A stretch of DNA of 18,910 bases. Source: an uncultured Leucothrix sp. GTDB taxonomy: Bacteria > Pseudomonadota > Gammaproteobacteria > Thiotrichales > Thiotrichaceae. The DNA is taken from positions 1 to 18,910 of the forward strand of contig CALAJG010000236.1 in NCBI GenBank assembly GCA_937923375.1, in the 5' to 3' direction. Below are positions 1 through 6,312 of the stretch, one piece after another (positions within the stretch are counted from its first letter, which is position 1; each line of letters begins with the position of its first letter). The position numbers were made by a program, and so were the translations under genes. The notes under the pieces were generated by a model, which was given only the letters and a program-made list of their open reading frames with translations, did not search any database and had not been told where the DNA came from.

Positions 1-813
1 TCCTTCAATCTTACCGGAGTAAAGTGGAGATCTATCCAGTGACTTTAGAATTAAGTCGTGCGTGCCTTTATTGGTGTAGGTGATGTGGCAAGCCACCTGT
101 TGCGGATGCTCTGAGCGATCACCTAGATATGAAAACACCGGCGTTGGGTCATCCCCGGGCTGAGCTTGAAGTGAAGTATAGTCGATACTGCGTGCATCGA
201 TACGAGGTGGGGTACCGGTTTTTAGACGTTCTACCCGAAACGGCATATCCCGTAATCGTTGCGCAAGCGCAATCGACGGTGGGTCACCAGCGCGGCCACC
301 GGAATGGTTCTCCATCCCGATATGAATTTTCCCCCCGAGGAAGGTACCGACGGTAAGAACGACTGCTTTAGCTTTAAAGTCCACGCCCATTTGAGTTCGA
401 ACGCCGACTGCTCGATCGCCATCCATAATCAGGTCATCAACTGACTGCATAAACAGGTCAAGATTGTCCTGATTTTGAACGATTTCCAAAACTGCCGCTT
501 TGTACAACACCCGGTCAGCCTGGGCACGAGTAGCCCGCACGGCAGGACCTTTGCGCGCATTGAGAATCCGGAATTGGATGCCGCCGCGGTCGGCCGCATG
601 GCCCATAGCGCCACCTAGTGCATCGATTTCTTTGACTAGATGGCCTTTACCTATACCACCAATGGCGGGGTTGCAGCTCATCTGTCCGATGGTTTCAATA
701 TTGTGTGTCAGAAGGACAGTTTGCTGACCCATACGCGCAGCGGCAAGTGCTGCTTCGGTGCCTGCGTGACCGCCGCCAACGACGATTACATCATAATGTT
801 TTGGGTAGAGCAT
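1..813 (-). CDS. mnmG: tRNA uridine-5-carboxymethylaminomethyl modification enzyme MnmG (GidA), N-terminal part, cut by left edge
   Basis: FAD-dependent protein that works with MnmE to put the carboxymethylaminomethyl group on wobble uridine of certain tRNAs in the cytoplasm. The reverse strand reads open from an ATG at 813 to the window edge, giving 271 residues of a protein usually about 630 long. It begins MLYPKHYDVIVVGGGHAG, with the Rossmann FAD-binding glycines near residues 12-17. It continues with the family signatures SCNPAIGGIGKGHLVKEIDALGG (about 46-68), GGIQFRILNARKGPAVRATRAQ (about 77-98) and GTFLGGKIHIG (about 157-167). The gene lies 113 bases downstream of the signal peptidase gene on the same strand and has its own likely promoter in the gap, so it is probably transcribed separately. 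The catalytic C-terminal half is outside the window. Confidence 0.96.
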   Translation of the reverse strand, partial: MLYPKHYDVIVVGGGHAGTEAALAAARMGQQTVLLTHNIETIGQMSCNPAIGGIGKGHLVKEIDALGGAMGHAADRGGIQFRILNARKGPAVRATRAQADRVLYKAAVLEIVQNQDNLDLFMQSVDDLIMDGDRAVGVRTQMGVDFKAKAVVLTVGTFLGGKIHIGMENHSGGRAGDPPSIALAQRLRDMPFRVERLKTGTPPRIDARSIDYTSLQAQPGDDPTPVFSYLGDRSEHPQQVACHITYTNKGTHDLILKSLDRSPLYSGKIEG

Positions 814-848
814 GAGTGTTTGTCCAACGATATAATAGCTAGCGAATC

Positions 849-879
849 AGTATAGCAAACCCTTTGGGGGATCAGGCAA
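849..879 (-). promoter_or_regulatory. Candidate mnmG promoter (extended -10)
   Basis: On the minus strand TGC-TATACT (extended -10; the TATACT is at 849-854) lies 35 bases before the mnmG ATG. TTGCCT (874-879) could be a -35 element, but with a 19-base spacer. The extended -10 makes this plausible despite the weak -35. Visual call only. Confidence 0.4.
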
Positions 880-926
880 GCTTGTGTGTGATTAAACTTG
901 AGTAAAGGTTTGATATGAGAACCAAA

Positions 927-1508
927 CTAATTAATAGAGGTGCCCATGCGGTGGTTTTTACCAAAAATTACCCGAGTTGCTTTGCCGATAACATCTGTGC
1001 TGCTGATTAAGCCAAAGAATCTGCCATCATTACTATTGTCCCGGTTATCTCCCATAACAAAGAGTTTATTTTCAGGGATGGTGATTTGTGACATATATTT
1101 AGAGAATGGCTTCTTCACTAAGCGCTGGTCAAGATAAGCTTGCTTGATCGCTTTGCCATTCACAAAAACTTTGAAATTTTCAATGTTGACCCGATCTCCG
1201 GGCCGGCCAATCAATCGCTTAATGTAGTTTATGTTGCGATCCTTAGGATATAAAAAAGTAATAACGTCATTGATTTGCGGCATTTCGTTTTTATAGGCTC
1301 GCGTTGATACAAAGATATAGTCACCAGGCAATAATGTAGGTTGCATGGAGTGGCTGGGAATGCGAAATAGTTCAAAGCCGAGAACTCTGCCTCGGAATGT
1401 ATCAGAGGCCGTGTTATAAGGATTGAGCTGAAACGTGACTATTGAAAAGACAGCCACAGCTAAAAGCAGTATAAAGGTCGACCAAAAATAGTACCGCTTG
1501 ATTCTCAT
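927..1508 (-). CDS. lepB: Signal peptidase I, short accessory form
   Basis: Membrane serine protease of family S26 that removes signal peptides on the periplasmic face. One N-terminal transmembrane helix (about residues 8-26) is followed by the Ser motif PSHSMQPTLLPGD with nucleophile Ser54, the Lys motif YIKRLIGRPGD with general base Lys97, and the C-terminal box GDNRDNSNDGRFFG (153-166). At 193 residues it is much shorter than the housekeeping gammaproteobacterial LepB (about 300, two membrane helices, usually beside lepA and rnc). It is therefore probably a second, dedicated signal peptidase. It is the last gene of the sigma/anti-sigma/S8 protease run, 40 bases after the protease stop. I see no clear ribosome binding site before the ATG. 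The gene symbol denotes the family, not orthology to E. coli lepB. Confidence 0.92.
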   Translation of the reverse strand: MRIKRYYFWSTFILLLAVAVFSIVTFQLNPYNTASDTFRGRVLGFELFRIPSHSMQPTLLPGDYIFVSTRAYKNEMPQINDVITFLYPKDRNINYIKRLIGRPGDRVNIENFKVFVNGKAIKQAYLDQRLVKKPFSKYMSQITIPENKLFVMGDNRDNSNDGRFFGLISSTDVIGKATRVIFGKNHRMGTSIN

Positions 1509-1548
1509 CTGTGATGTTAAAAAGTTGAGTATTTCGTTCTGCGGCTGC

Positions 1549-2991
1549 TTAAAATGGTAACGGCGCGCCTAGCTGGCGAAGCGCTGCACTGGCATTTACT
1601 AAGCCATTTCCATATTCGATGTCTCGGCCTGGGACTCCTAGGTCGATAGCTGTTTGATTCAACTGGGTAGGTTGATAATTACGCTCATATTCTTTCAGTA
1701 GTGCCATAACACCTGATAGGTGGGCCGCTGCCATTGAAGTGCCAGTGGAGAGCTGGAATTTGCCTTGAGGTGCAAGTGTCAAGATATTCACTCCTGGCGC
1801 TGCGATATCGATAAACCTACCTTTGTCAGCATTTTTGTAGAGAATTTTATTTCGATCGACCGCAGTCACTCCAACAACACCATTGATAAGGGCTGGATAG
1901 ACTGAACTGTTGGTGCGCCCTCTGTTTCCACCTGCGGCAACCACCGTAATTCCTTGCCTGACAGCCTCTCGAACAATGGTTTCAACAAAACTATCACGGC
2001 CACCGGTAAAACTGAGGTTAAGAATATCGACCCTTCGTTGAATACAAAAGGCAATCGCTTCAACAATGTCAGTGGACTTTCCACGTAAGGCATTAGGGTG
2101 ACCTGGCCTTGACGAAAAAGCGCTGACTGAGAGTAATTTTGCGTCAGGTGCAACGCCTATCTGTGGGTTTTTACTGACTAAAACTCCAGCAATCGAAGTG
2201 CCATGAAATTTACTTTCAAACGTTTTAGGATCTACGAGTAAACGCTGCTCTATATCTGATCCTCTGAGGGATGGGTGCGATTCGTCTACAGGGGTATCCA
2301 CCATTCCGATGACAATACCCTTACCTCTGGAAACAGTCCTTGCCCGACCAATGCCCGTCTGGGCAAGTGGGTAATTTAGTTGAAAGCTTTTGGTTGCAGC
2401 AGGGGTAAAGTAGTTATTAGTTGTTGCTTCAAAGGTTTTTTGTGCTTTATTAATTTTTTCTTTAAGCGCTAAGGGGTTTTGGCCTTGAGTGTCTGCAATC
2501 ACCACACTTTTACGTACAGCGCCAATTGCCATTCCATCTTTACGCTTTAAATTATATTTTTTGGTAATCGCTTTAACGGTTTCTATATCCGTACCAAAAT
2601 CATAGATCAAAAGTATCTCATCTTTGACAAAATCATTTCGCTTTGGTGGTGGGGCTTTGATGATCTTTGGCTTTGGTGCTTGGGCAGGTGGTACTACGGT
2701 CATAGGTGGTGCGATTTGATAAGCCATTGTCGAGACGTTGTAGTAACGAATATTATTTCGCTTCTGGTCAGGCCGTAGTCTTAAAGGCCCTGCTGACTTG
2801 TTCTTAGGGAGGAGTTGAGCGGGTAAGTTGTGTAAATGAATCTCAGTTGAATCATGAGCATTCGCTGCAGAAACTGTGATAACAGTTCCTACAGCGAAGA
2901 TGGCATTTATTAGAAAGTTGGGCGCTAGTTTACTGCGATAAATGCTATTCGCCGACAAATACAATTTTTGCGGTTTTGTGCGACAACTCAT
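1549..2991 (-). CDS. Secreted S8 (subtilisin-like) serine protease with prodomain
   Basis: Peptidase family S8 with a complete triad: Asp232 (MVDTPVDESHP), His263 (FHGTSIAG) and Ser419 (GTSMAAAHLSG), plus the oxyanion Asn356 (AAGGNRG). Order of parts: a signal-peptide-like hydrophobic stretch (about 26-45, ending SAANAHD), a low-complexity Pro/Lys-rich linker (about 95-118), a region about 120-200 resembling the I9-like inhibitory prodomain of bacterial subtilases (DEILLIYDFGTDIETVKAI), then the catalytic domain to the C-terminus. Nothing is missing. The chosen ATG overlaps the anti-sigma gene by 47 bases and has GAGG about nine bases upstream, so translation is probably coupled. An in-frame TTG at codon 12 would shorten the leader. 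Likely periplasmic or exported. Its place in an ECF operon suggests a stress-response effector, or a protease acting on the anti-sigma factor. Confidence 0.93.
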   Translation of the reverse strand: MSCRTKPQKLYLSANSIYRSKLAPNFLINAIFAVGTVITVSAANAHDSTEIHLHNLPAQLLPKNKSAGPLRLRPDQKRNNIRYYNVSTMAYQIAPPMTVVPPAQAPKPKIIKAPPPKRNDFVKDEILLIYDFGTDIETVKAITKKYNLKRKDGMAIGAVRKSVVIADTQGQNPLALKEKINKAQKTFEATTNNYFTPAATKSFQLNYPLAQTGIGRARTVSRGKGIVIGMVDTPVDESHPSLRGSDIEQRLLVDPKTFESKFHGTSIAGVLVSKNPQIGVAPDAKLLSVSAFSSRPGHPNALRGKSTDIVEAIAFCIQRRVDILNLSFTGGRDSFVETIVREAVRQGITVVAAGGNRGRTNSSVYPALINGVVGVTAVDRNKILYKNADKGRFIDIAAPGVNILTLAPQGKFQLSTGTSMAAAHLSGVMALLKEYERNYQPTQLNQTAIDLGVPGRDIEYGNGLVNASAALRQLGAPLPF

Positions 2992-3706
2992 TCTCTATAA
3001 CCTCAGCTTCTTGTTGAGTCAATTCTCTGTTGAGGCGAACAGTATAATGTCCATCGCTACCCGGTACCATTTCGAGTTTAAGCTTAAGATCACCAAGTGT
3101 GTCACTGTGGAAGCCCTCAATAAGGATATTATCCTTCAAAGGAAGCGGTAAAACCAGACCGTTAGGAATATTATCTGATTCAGTTGCTTCAGGCCCTTGA
3201 ACAAGTCTTGGTTTGCCATCGATAAGATCATTGGATGTGTAGTGATTATCGTCTTTAACCAGTGATGATGAGGGAACCACAAAAAACACTAACAAGGCAA
3301 GTTGAACAACACTCAAAGCCGCAAATACACCATATGTAAAGCTGTGTGAGCTTCCCGAAAGAAGGTCTGCAAAAAACGACTTTACGCGCGTTGTGAGGCC
3401 CGTAGTTTGCACTTCGTCTTTGATTATAGTGCGTTGCTTCTCCGGTATTTTGGTAACAACGGTATCATCAATTTGCGCTAGAACCTTTTCCAAACGTATG
3501 GTGCTTGACTCAAATGCTGACCTGTCGAGTAGCTTAGGGTCAGCTAAGACTTTGGACATAATCTCATGGTCTAAATCAAGCTGCTCTTTTAATGAAGGAT
3601 CCTCTGCGAATGCTTCATCAAGCATAGCTTTTTCAGCATCCGAAAGCTTGCCTAAGTTATACCAAGGCATTAAGTTTATAACTTCTTGTCTTTTTTTAAT
3701 ATTCAT
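2945..3706 (-). CDS. Single-pass membrane anti-sigma factor, zinc-ligand-free
   Basis: Probable regulator of the ECF sigma factor encoded just upstream. From the preferred ATG at 3706 it is 253 residues. The N-terminal cytoplasmic part starts MNIKKRQEVINLMPWYNLGKLSDAEKAMLD, which resembles the LPWYxxGxLs/aeE opening of anti-sigma domains but lacks the usual HxxxCxxC zinc ligands. One transmembrane helix lies near residues 125-145 (GVFAALSVVQLALLVFFVV), followed by a periplasmic C-terminal domain of about 105 residues. This start lies 10 bases after the sigma stop, with AGG overlapping that stop. The longer reading from 3766 would overlap the sigma gene by 50 bases and adds an unconvincing MRESIYKRFC leader. 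The periplasmic part has no domain I recognise; it may be the sensor. Function is inferred from topology and gene order. Confidence 0.82.
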   Translation of the reverse strand: MNIKKRQEVINLMPWYNLGKLSDAEKAMLDEAFAEDPSLKEQLDLDHEIMSKVLADPKLLDRSAFESSTIRLEKVLAQIDDTVVTKIPEKQRTIIKDEVQTTGLTTRVKSFFADLLSGSSHSFTYGVFAALSVVQLALLVFFVVPSSSLVKDDNHYTSNDLIDGKPRLVQGPEATESDNIPNGLVLPLPLKDNILIEGFHSDTLGDLKLKLEMVPGSDGHYTVRLNRELTQQEAEVIENELSHKTAKIVFVGE

Positions 3707-3716
3707 ATGCCACGAC

Positions 3717-4313
3717 CTAGAGATAGCCTGAACTAGACAAAATCTCTTGTAGATGCTTTCTCGCATAAAACATGCGAGTTTTCACAGTTCCTTCAGAAAT
3801 AGATAGAGCTACAGCAACCTCTCTTACAGAGAGTTCTTTAAAATAGACGAGTTCTAAAACTTCGCGATGTTTGTCGCTAAGGTGACCCATTTGCTGCACC
3901 AGCTCAGAATTCGCCTGGCTTAACTCTAATTCTTCATCCGGCCTTAAAGCAGTATCTTCCATGTTAATGGCAGCTGAGTCGTCATCAAGGAGTACTTCCT
4001 TGTTCTTACGCAGATAGCCAATCAACCTGAAACGCATTATCGAATACATCCAGGTTGAAGGAAGCGACTTACCGGCAAAGTTGCCAGCAGATTTCCAGAT
4101 TTCAATCATCGCTTCATCAACAATATCAGCAGCTAAAGCAACGTCATTCTGCAGTACACGAGTACAGTACTTAAGAAATCGGGGCTGATACTTTGTATAG
4201 AGTGTAGAAAAAGCATCCCGATCACCATCCTGAATCTGCTTCAGGAGCTGAGCGTCTTCAGACCGATCATCTCGTTCTGGTTTTTTAAGATTTTCTTTCA
4301 ACTCTGCTTTCAT
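3717..4313 (-). CDS. ECF-type RNA polymerase sigma factor
   Basis: Sigma-70 family factor of the extracytoplasmic-function type, 198 residues. Region 2 spans about 33-105, with DIVDEAMIEIWKSAGNF (63-79) for core and -10 binding and WMYSIMRFRLIGYLRK (88-103). An acidic linker (about 108-135) leads to region 4 (about 140-192), with the helix-turn-helix LSVREVAVALSISEGTVKTR (161-180) for the -35. It heads a minus-strand run with the anti-sigma, S8 protease and signal peptidase genes, the classic arrangement of a factor held inactive at the membrane. There is no visible ribosome binding site before its ATG. A possible ECF-like promoter ends almost at the start codon, which would mean a nearly leaderless message. 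I cannot assign an ECF group number. Confidence 0.93.
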   Translation of the reverse strand: MKAELKENLKKPERDDRSEDAQLLKQIQDGDRDAFSTLYTKYQPRFLKYCTRVLQNDVALAADIVDEAMIEIWKSAGNFAGKSLPSTWMYSIMRFRLIGYLRKNKEVLLDDDSAAINMEDTALRPDEELELSQANSELVQQMGHLSDKHREVLELVYFKELSVREVAVALSISEGTVKTRMFYARKHLQEILSSSGYL

Positions 4314-4318
4314 AGGTA

Positions 4319-4345
4319 TAGTCGCTGTTGGCCTTATTAAGGTTC
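4319..4345 (-). promoter_or_regulatory. Possible autoregulatory ECF promoter of the sigma operon
   Basis: The minus strand reads GAACC (4341-4345), a 16-base spacer, then CGACTA (4319-4324), the general form of ECF promoters with an AAC-containing -35. The spacer includes the palindrome CCTTA-T-TAAGG (4332-4342). Transcription would start at or just before the sigma ATG at 4313. Weak, single-site evidence. Confidence 0.25.
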
Positions 4346-4421
4346 ATCAATGATTGCAATCTTTTTTACAGTCTATCGGATTCTAGAAATTGTTTTTCGA
4401 ACGGTCAGAACTCGTGAAGCT

Positions 4422-4436
4422 GATCAAATGTTGATC
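4422..4436. repeat. Perfect inverted repeat overlapping the -35 of the intergenic promoter
   Basis: GATCAA-ATG-TTGATC: two 6-base arms around a 3-base centre. The right arm is exactly the -35 hexamer of the plus-strand promoter described next. The position suits a repressor operator, but a chance palindrome is possible. Confidence 0.5.
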
Positions 4437-4459
4437 TCCCAAAAAAAGATTTAAATAAT
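4431..4459 (+). promoter_or_regulatory. Sigma-70-like promoter, intergenic, plus strand
   Basis: TTGATC (4431-4436), a 17-base spacer and AATAAT (4454-4459), which predicts a start near 4466. The elements are strong, yet the first start codon on this strand that begins a real gene is more than 200 bases away and beyond an intrinsic terminator. Confidence 0.55.
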
Positions 4460-4465
4460 TTAACA

Positions 4466-4643
4466 TATTTTTGAACCAAAACATTGTTCCGTACTACTCA
4501 AGGGGTACATTAAGTCAGACGACTAGCCTAATAAAATAATTATAGGCGCTGAATTCAAGAATTCGATTCGCTCAACATTATCCAGTGAATCATACCATCT
4601 CCCTCGCAACTTTAGGCGGACTTTTAGTCCGTCTTTTTTTTTG
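4466..4643 (+). ncRNA. Candidate small RNA (or gshB leader) of about 175 nt
   Basis: Lies between the promoter at 4431-4459 and the terminator at 4615-4642 and contains no ATG on the plus strand. Visible foldable elements: GCCTA (4526-4530) with TAGGC (4543-4547); GAATT-CAAG-AATTC (4551-4564); and the terminator hairpin with nine U residues, typical of Hfq-binding small RNAs. I do not recognise it as 6S, CsrB/RsmZ or any other known RNA. The alternative is a 5' leader with transcription attenuation in front of gshB, whose start is only 37 bases after the U tract. Confidence 0.5.
4615..4642 (+). terminator. Intrinsic terminator upstream of gshB
   Basis: Stem GGCGGAC (4615-4621), loop TTTTA, stem GTCCGTC (4627-4633): seven pairs with one G-U, followed by nine T (4634-4642). 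No plus-strand gene precedes it in the window, so it ends either a small RNA or a leader transcript. There is no T tract in the opposite direction. Confidence 0.88.
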
Positions 4644-4679
4644 TCTGTTTAACGACTACAATCAAAACTCCAAATTTCA

Positions 4680-5657
4680 ATGGATATCTGGATGCCCAAT
4701 CAAACGATCAGTATTGGTTTCGTGATGGATCCAATCGAAACCATTAAGCCATATAAAGACAGTACGTTTGCAATGATGTTAGAAGCTCAGCGGCGAGGCT
4801 GGCATGTACACTATGTTAAACAGTCGGATATTTTCGTTGAAGCAGGAACAGTTAACTGCGTCAGTCAAACACTTGAATTAACCGACAATAATGAACGTTG
4901 GTTCAATCCCATACAATCCCATAATCAGCCTATGGGGGAGCTGGATTGTGTGTTGATGCGTAAAGATCCCCCTTTTGATATGGAATATATCTATAGTACC
5001 TATTTATTAGAGTTGGCAGAACAACAGGGCTGTTTAGTCCTAAACAAGCCTGCTAGTGTCCGGGGTGCAAATGAAAAGTTCTTCACGACCTGGTTTGCAG
5101 ATTTTTCGCCGGAGACGTTAGTAAGTCGTGATATGGAGCTCATCAAAGCTTTTCACGCTAAGCATCAACATATTGTCGTAAAACCTTTAGATGGAATGGG
5201 GGGATCCATGATTTTCCAGATCCGTGAGGGGGATCAAAATCGAAATGTCATTCTAGAGGCAATAACCAATAATGGATCGACAACTGTTATGGCACAACGT
5301 TTTCTGCCTGAATTCAAGGAAGGTGATAAGCGGATCTTACTCGTGGATGGAGTACCTTTCGATTATGCCTTAGCAAGAATTCCAGCTAAAGGTGAAGGTC
5401 GGGCTAATCTAGCGGCCGGTGCCACCTCTAGAGGTGTCGCCCTGACTGATCGGGATCGTGAAATATGTGCTGCGGTTGCTCCTAGTCTTAAGTCGATGGG
5501 TTTAACCTTTGTGGGGTTAGACGTGATTGGTGAATATATGACAGAAATAAATGTCACTAGTCCGACCTGTATCCGGGAGTTGGATCGACTTTACGATGCT
5601 AACATTGCAGGATTATTAATGGATGCTGTTGAATCTAAATTGGGAGTGGCTTCATGA
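4680..5657 (+). CDS. gshB: Glutathione synthetase
   Basis: Cytoplasmic ATP-grasp enzyme joining gamma-glutamylcysteine and glycine in the last step of glutathione synthesis. The protein follows the family along its length: SIGFVMDPIETIKPYKDSTF near the start, LMRKDPPFDMEYIYSTYLLE (about 91-110), NKPASVRGANEKFFTTWF, the ATP-grasp segment VVKPLDGMGG (about 166-175), GDKRILLVDG, and the C-terminal EINVTSPTCIRELDRLYDANIAGLLMD. Its 325 residues compare with 316 in E. coli. The first ATG (4680) has no ribosome binding site; the in-frame ATG at 4692 (MPNQT) has a weak GGA and fits the family's N-terminus better, so the true start may be 4692. It overlaps the OsmC gene by ATGA. The promoter is unclear: TACAAT (4657-4662) just after the terminator is one option, read-through another. 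Confidence 0.96.
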   Translation: MDIWMPNQTISIGFVMDPIETIKPYKDSTFAMMLEAQRRGWHVHYVKQSDIFVEAGTVNCVSQTLELTDNNERWFNPIQSHNQPMGELDCVLMRKDPPFDMEYIYSTYLLELAEQQGCLVLNKPASVRGANEKFFTTWFADFSPETLVSRDMELIKAFHAKHQHIVVKPLDGMGGSMIFQIREGDQNRNVILEAITNNGSTTVMAQRFLPEFKEGDKRILLVDGVPFDYALARIPAKGEGRANLAAGATSRGVALTDRDREICAAVAPSLKSMGLTFVGLDVIGEYMTEINVTSPTCIRELDRLYDANIAGLLMDAVESKLGVAS

Positions 5658-6073
5658 AGGCACGTGTTAAATGGCTAGATCATATGAGCTTTGTTGGTGA
5701 GTCGGGAAGTGGACATTCTGTCGTCATGGATGGCGCACCTGAATCAGGTGGCAGAGATCTTGGAGTTCGTCCTATGGAAATGCTGCTCCTTGGTCTAGGA
5801 GGTTGTGCTTCTTTCGATGTCGTGATGATTTTAAAAAAAGCTCGGCAAAACATTAAAAACTGCGAGGTGGAAATTACTGCGGAACGGGCGGATACCGAAC
5901 CTAAGGTGTTTACCAAGATCCATCTTCATTTTATAGTCGAAGGAGATAATCTCACAGAGTCAAGAGTTGACAGAGCGGTTAGTTTGTCTGCTGAAAAGTA
6001 TTGTTCAGCGTCAAAGATGTTGGAGAAGACTGCTGCGATTACACATGACTTTGAACTAGTTTCCCAATCTTAA
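5654..6073 (+). CDS. OsmC-family protein, YhfA type
   Basis: Small cytoplasmic thiol-dependent peroxidase-fold protein, 139 residues, close over its whole length to E. coli YhfA (MxARVKWxxxxxFxGESxSGH, SPMEM-like RPMEMLLLGLGGC, SAEKYCSxxxMLEKxxxITH). The two cysteines expected for the OsmC/Ohr fold are present: Cys51 in GGCASFDV and Cys117 in EKYCSASK. The start codon overlaps the gshB stop (ATGA), so the two are translationally coupled. Pairing with glutathione synthesis suggests a role in thiol or peroxide homeostasis, though the YhfA branch has no well-defined substrate. Confidence 0.92.
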   Translation: MKARVKWLDHMSFVGESGSGHSVVMDGAPESGGRDLGVRPMEMLLLGLGGCASFDVVMILKKARQNIKNCEVEITAERADTEPKVFTKIHLHFIVEGDNLTESRVDRAVSLSAEKYCSASKMLEKTAAITHDFELVSQS

Positions 6074-6151
6074 TGTATAAGAGCTTTTTGGGAAAAATGT
6101 TGATGAGCATGTCTGATCTAGACGAGATGAGGTGAATGTAATCTGAGATTT

Positions 6152-6181
6152 TTGTCTGGTTGTTAGCGTGAAATGTATATC
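6152..6181 (+). promoter_or_regulatory. Weak candidate promoter for the sigma/kinase pair
   Basis: TTGTCT (6152-6157), an 18-base spacer and TATATC (6176-6181), in the 239-base gap between the OsmC gene and the sigma gene. Both hexamers deviate from consensus. I see nothing else convincing in that gap and no intrinsic terminator after the OsmC gene. Confidence 0.28.
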
Positions 6182-6312
6182 TTTTGGACTATAAGTTCAT
6201 TTCATTGGAGCTTTGCGCTGCTAATTGTTATCTTTGACGAAGTTATATGTCAGCCGCCTTGCTAATTATTTTATTAGTCGCTCTACCAAAGGCTTTCAAA
6301 GGACCGTTGTTT

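Noticed and set aside
814..926. Possible oriC beside mnmG (gidA), a common neighbour of the origin.
   Set aside because: No DnaA boxes or AT-rich repeats are visible in the gap, and the neighbouring genes are not the origin set.
1866..2153. Open frame of 95 codons inside the S8 protease gene.
   Set aside because: It overlaps the catalytic domain of a complete protease in another frame and has no recognisable feature.
3707..3766. Longer anti-sigma start overlapping the sigma gene by 50 bases.
   Set aside because: The ATG at 3706 fits the domain start and lies just after the sigma stop; the extra 20 residues show no family character.
4345..4372. GATTGCAATC followed by six T as a terminator.
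   Set aside because: The palindrome leaves no loop, so a terminator hairpin cannot form.
6097..6135. Tiny open frame of 12 codons (MLMSMSDLDEMR) after the OsmC gene, as a possible leader peptide.
   Set aside because: No amino acid bias, no attenuator hairpin nearby and only a poor ribosome binding site.
6247..6312. Hydrophobic 22-residue extension of the second sigma factor (a membrane-anchored sigma).
   Set aside because: The upstream ATG has no convincing ribosome binding site, while ATG 6313 has AAAGGA at nine bases and gives the family's usual N-terminus.
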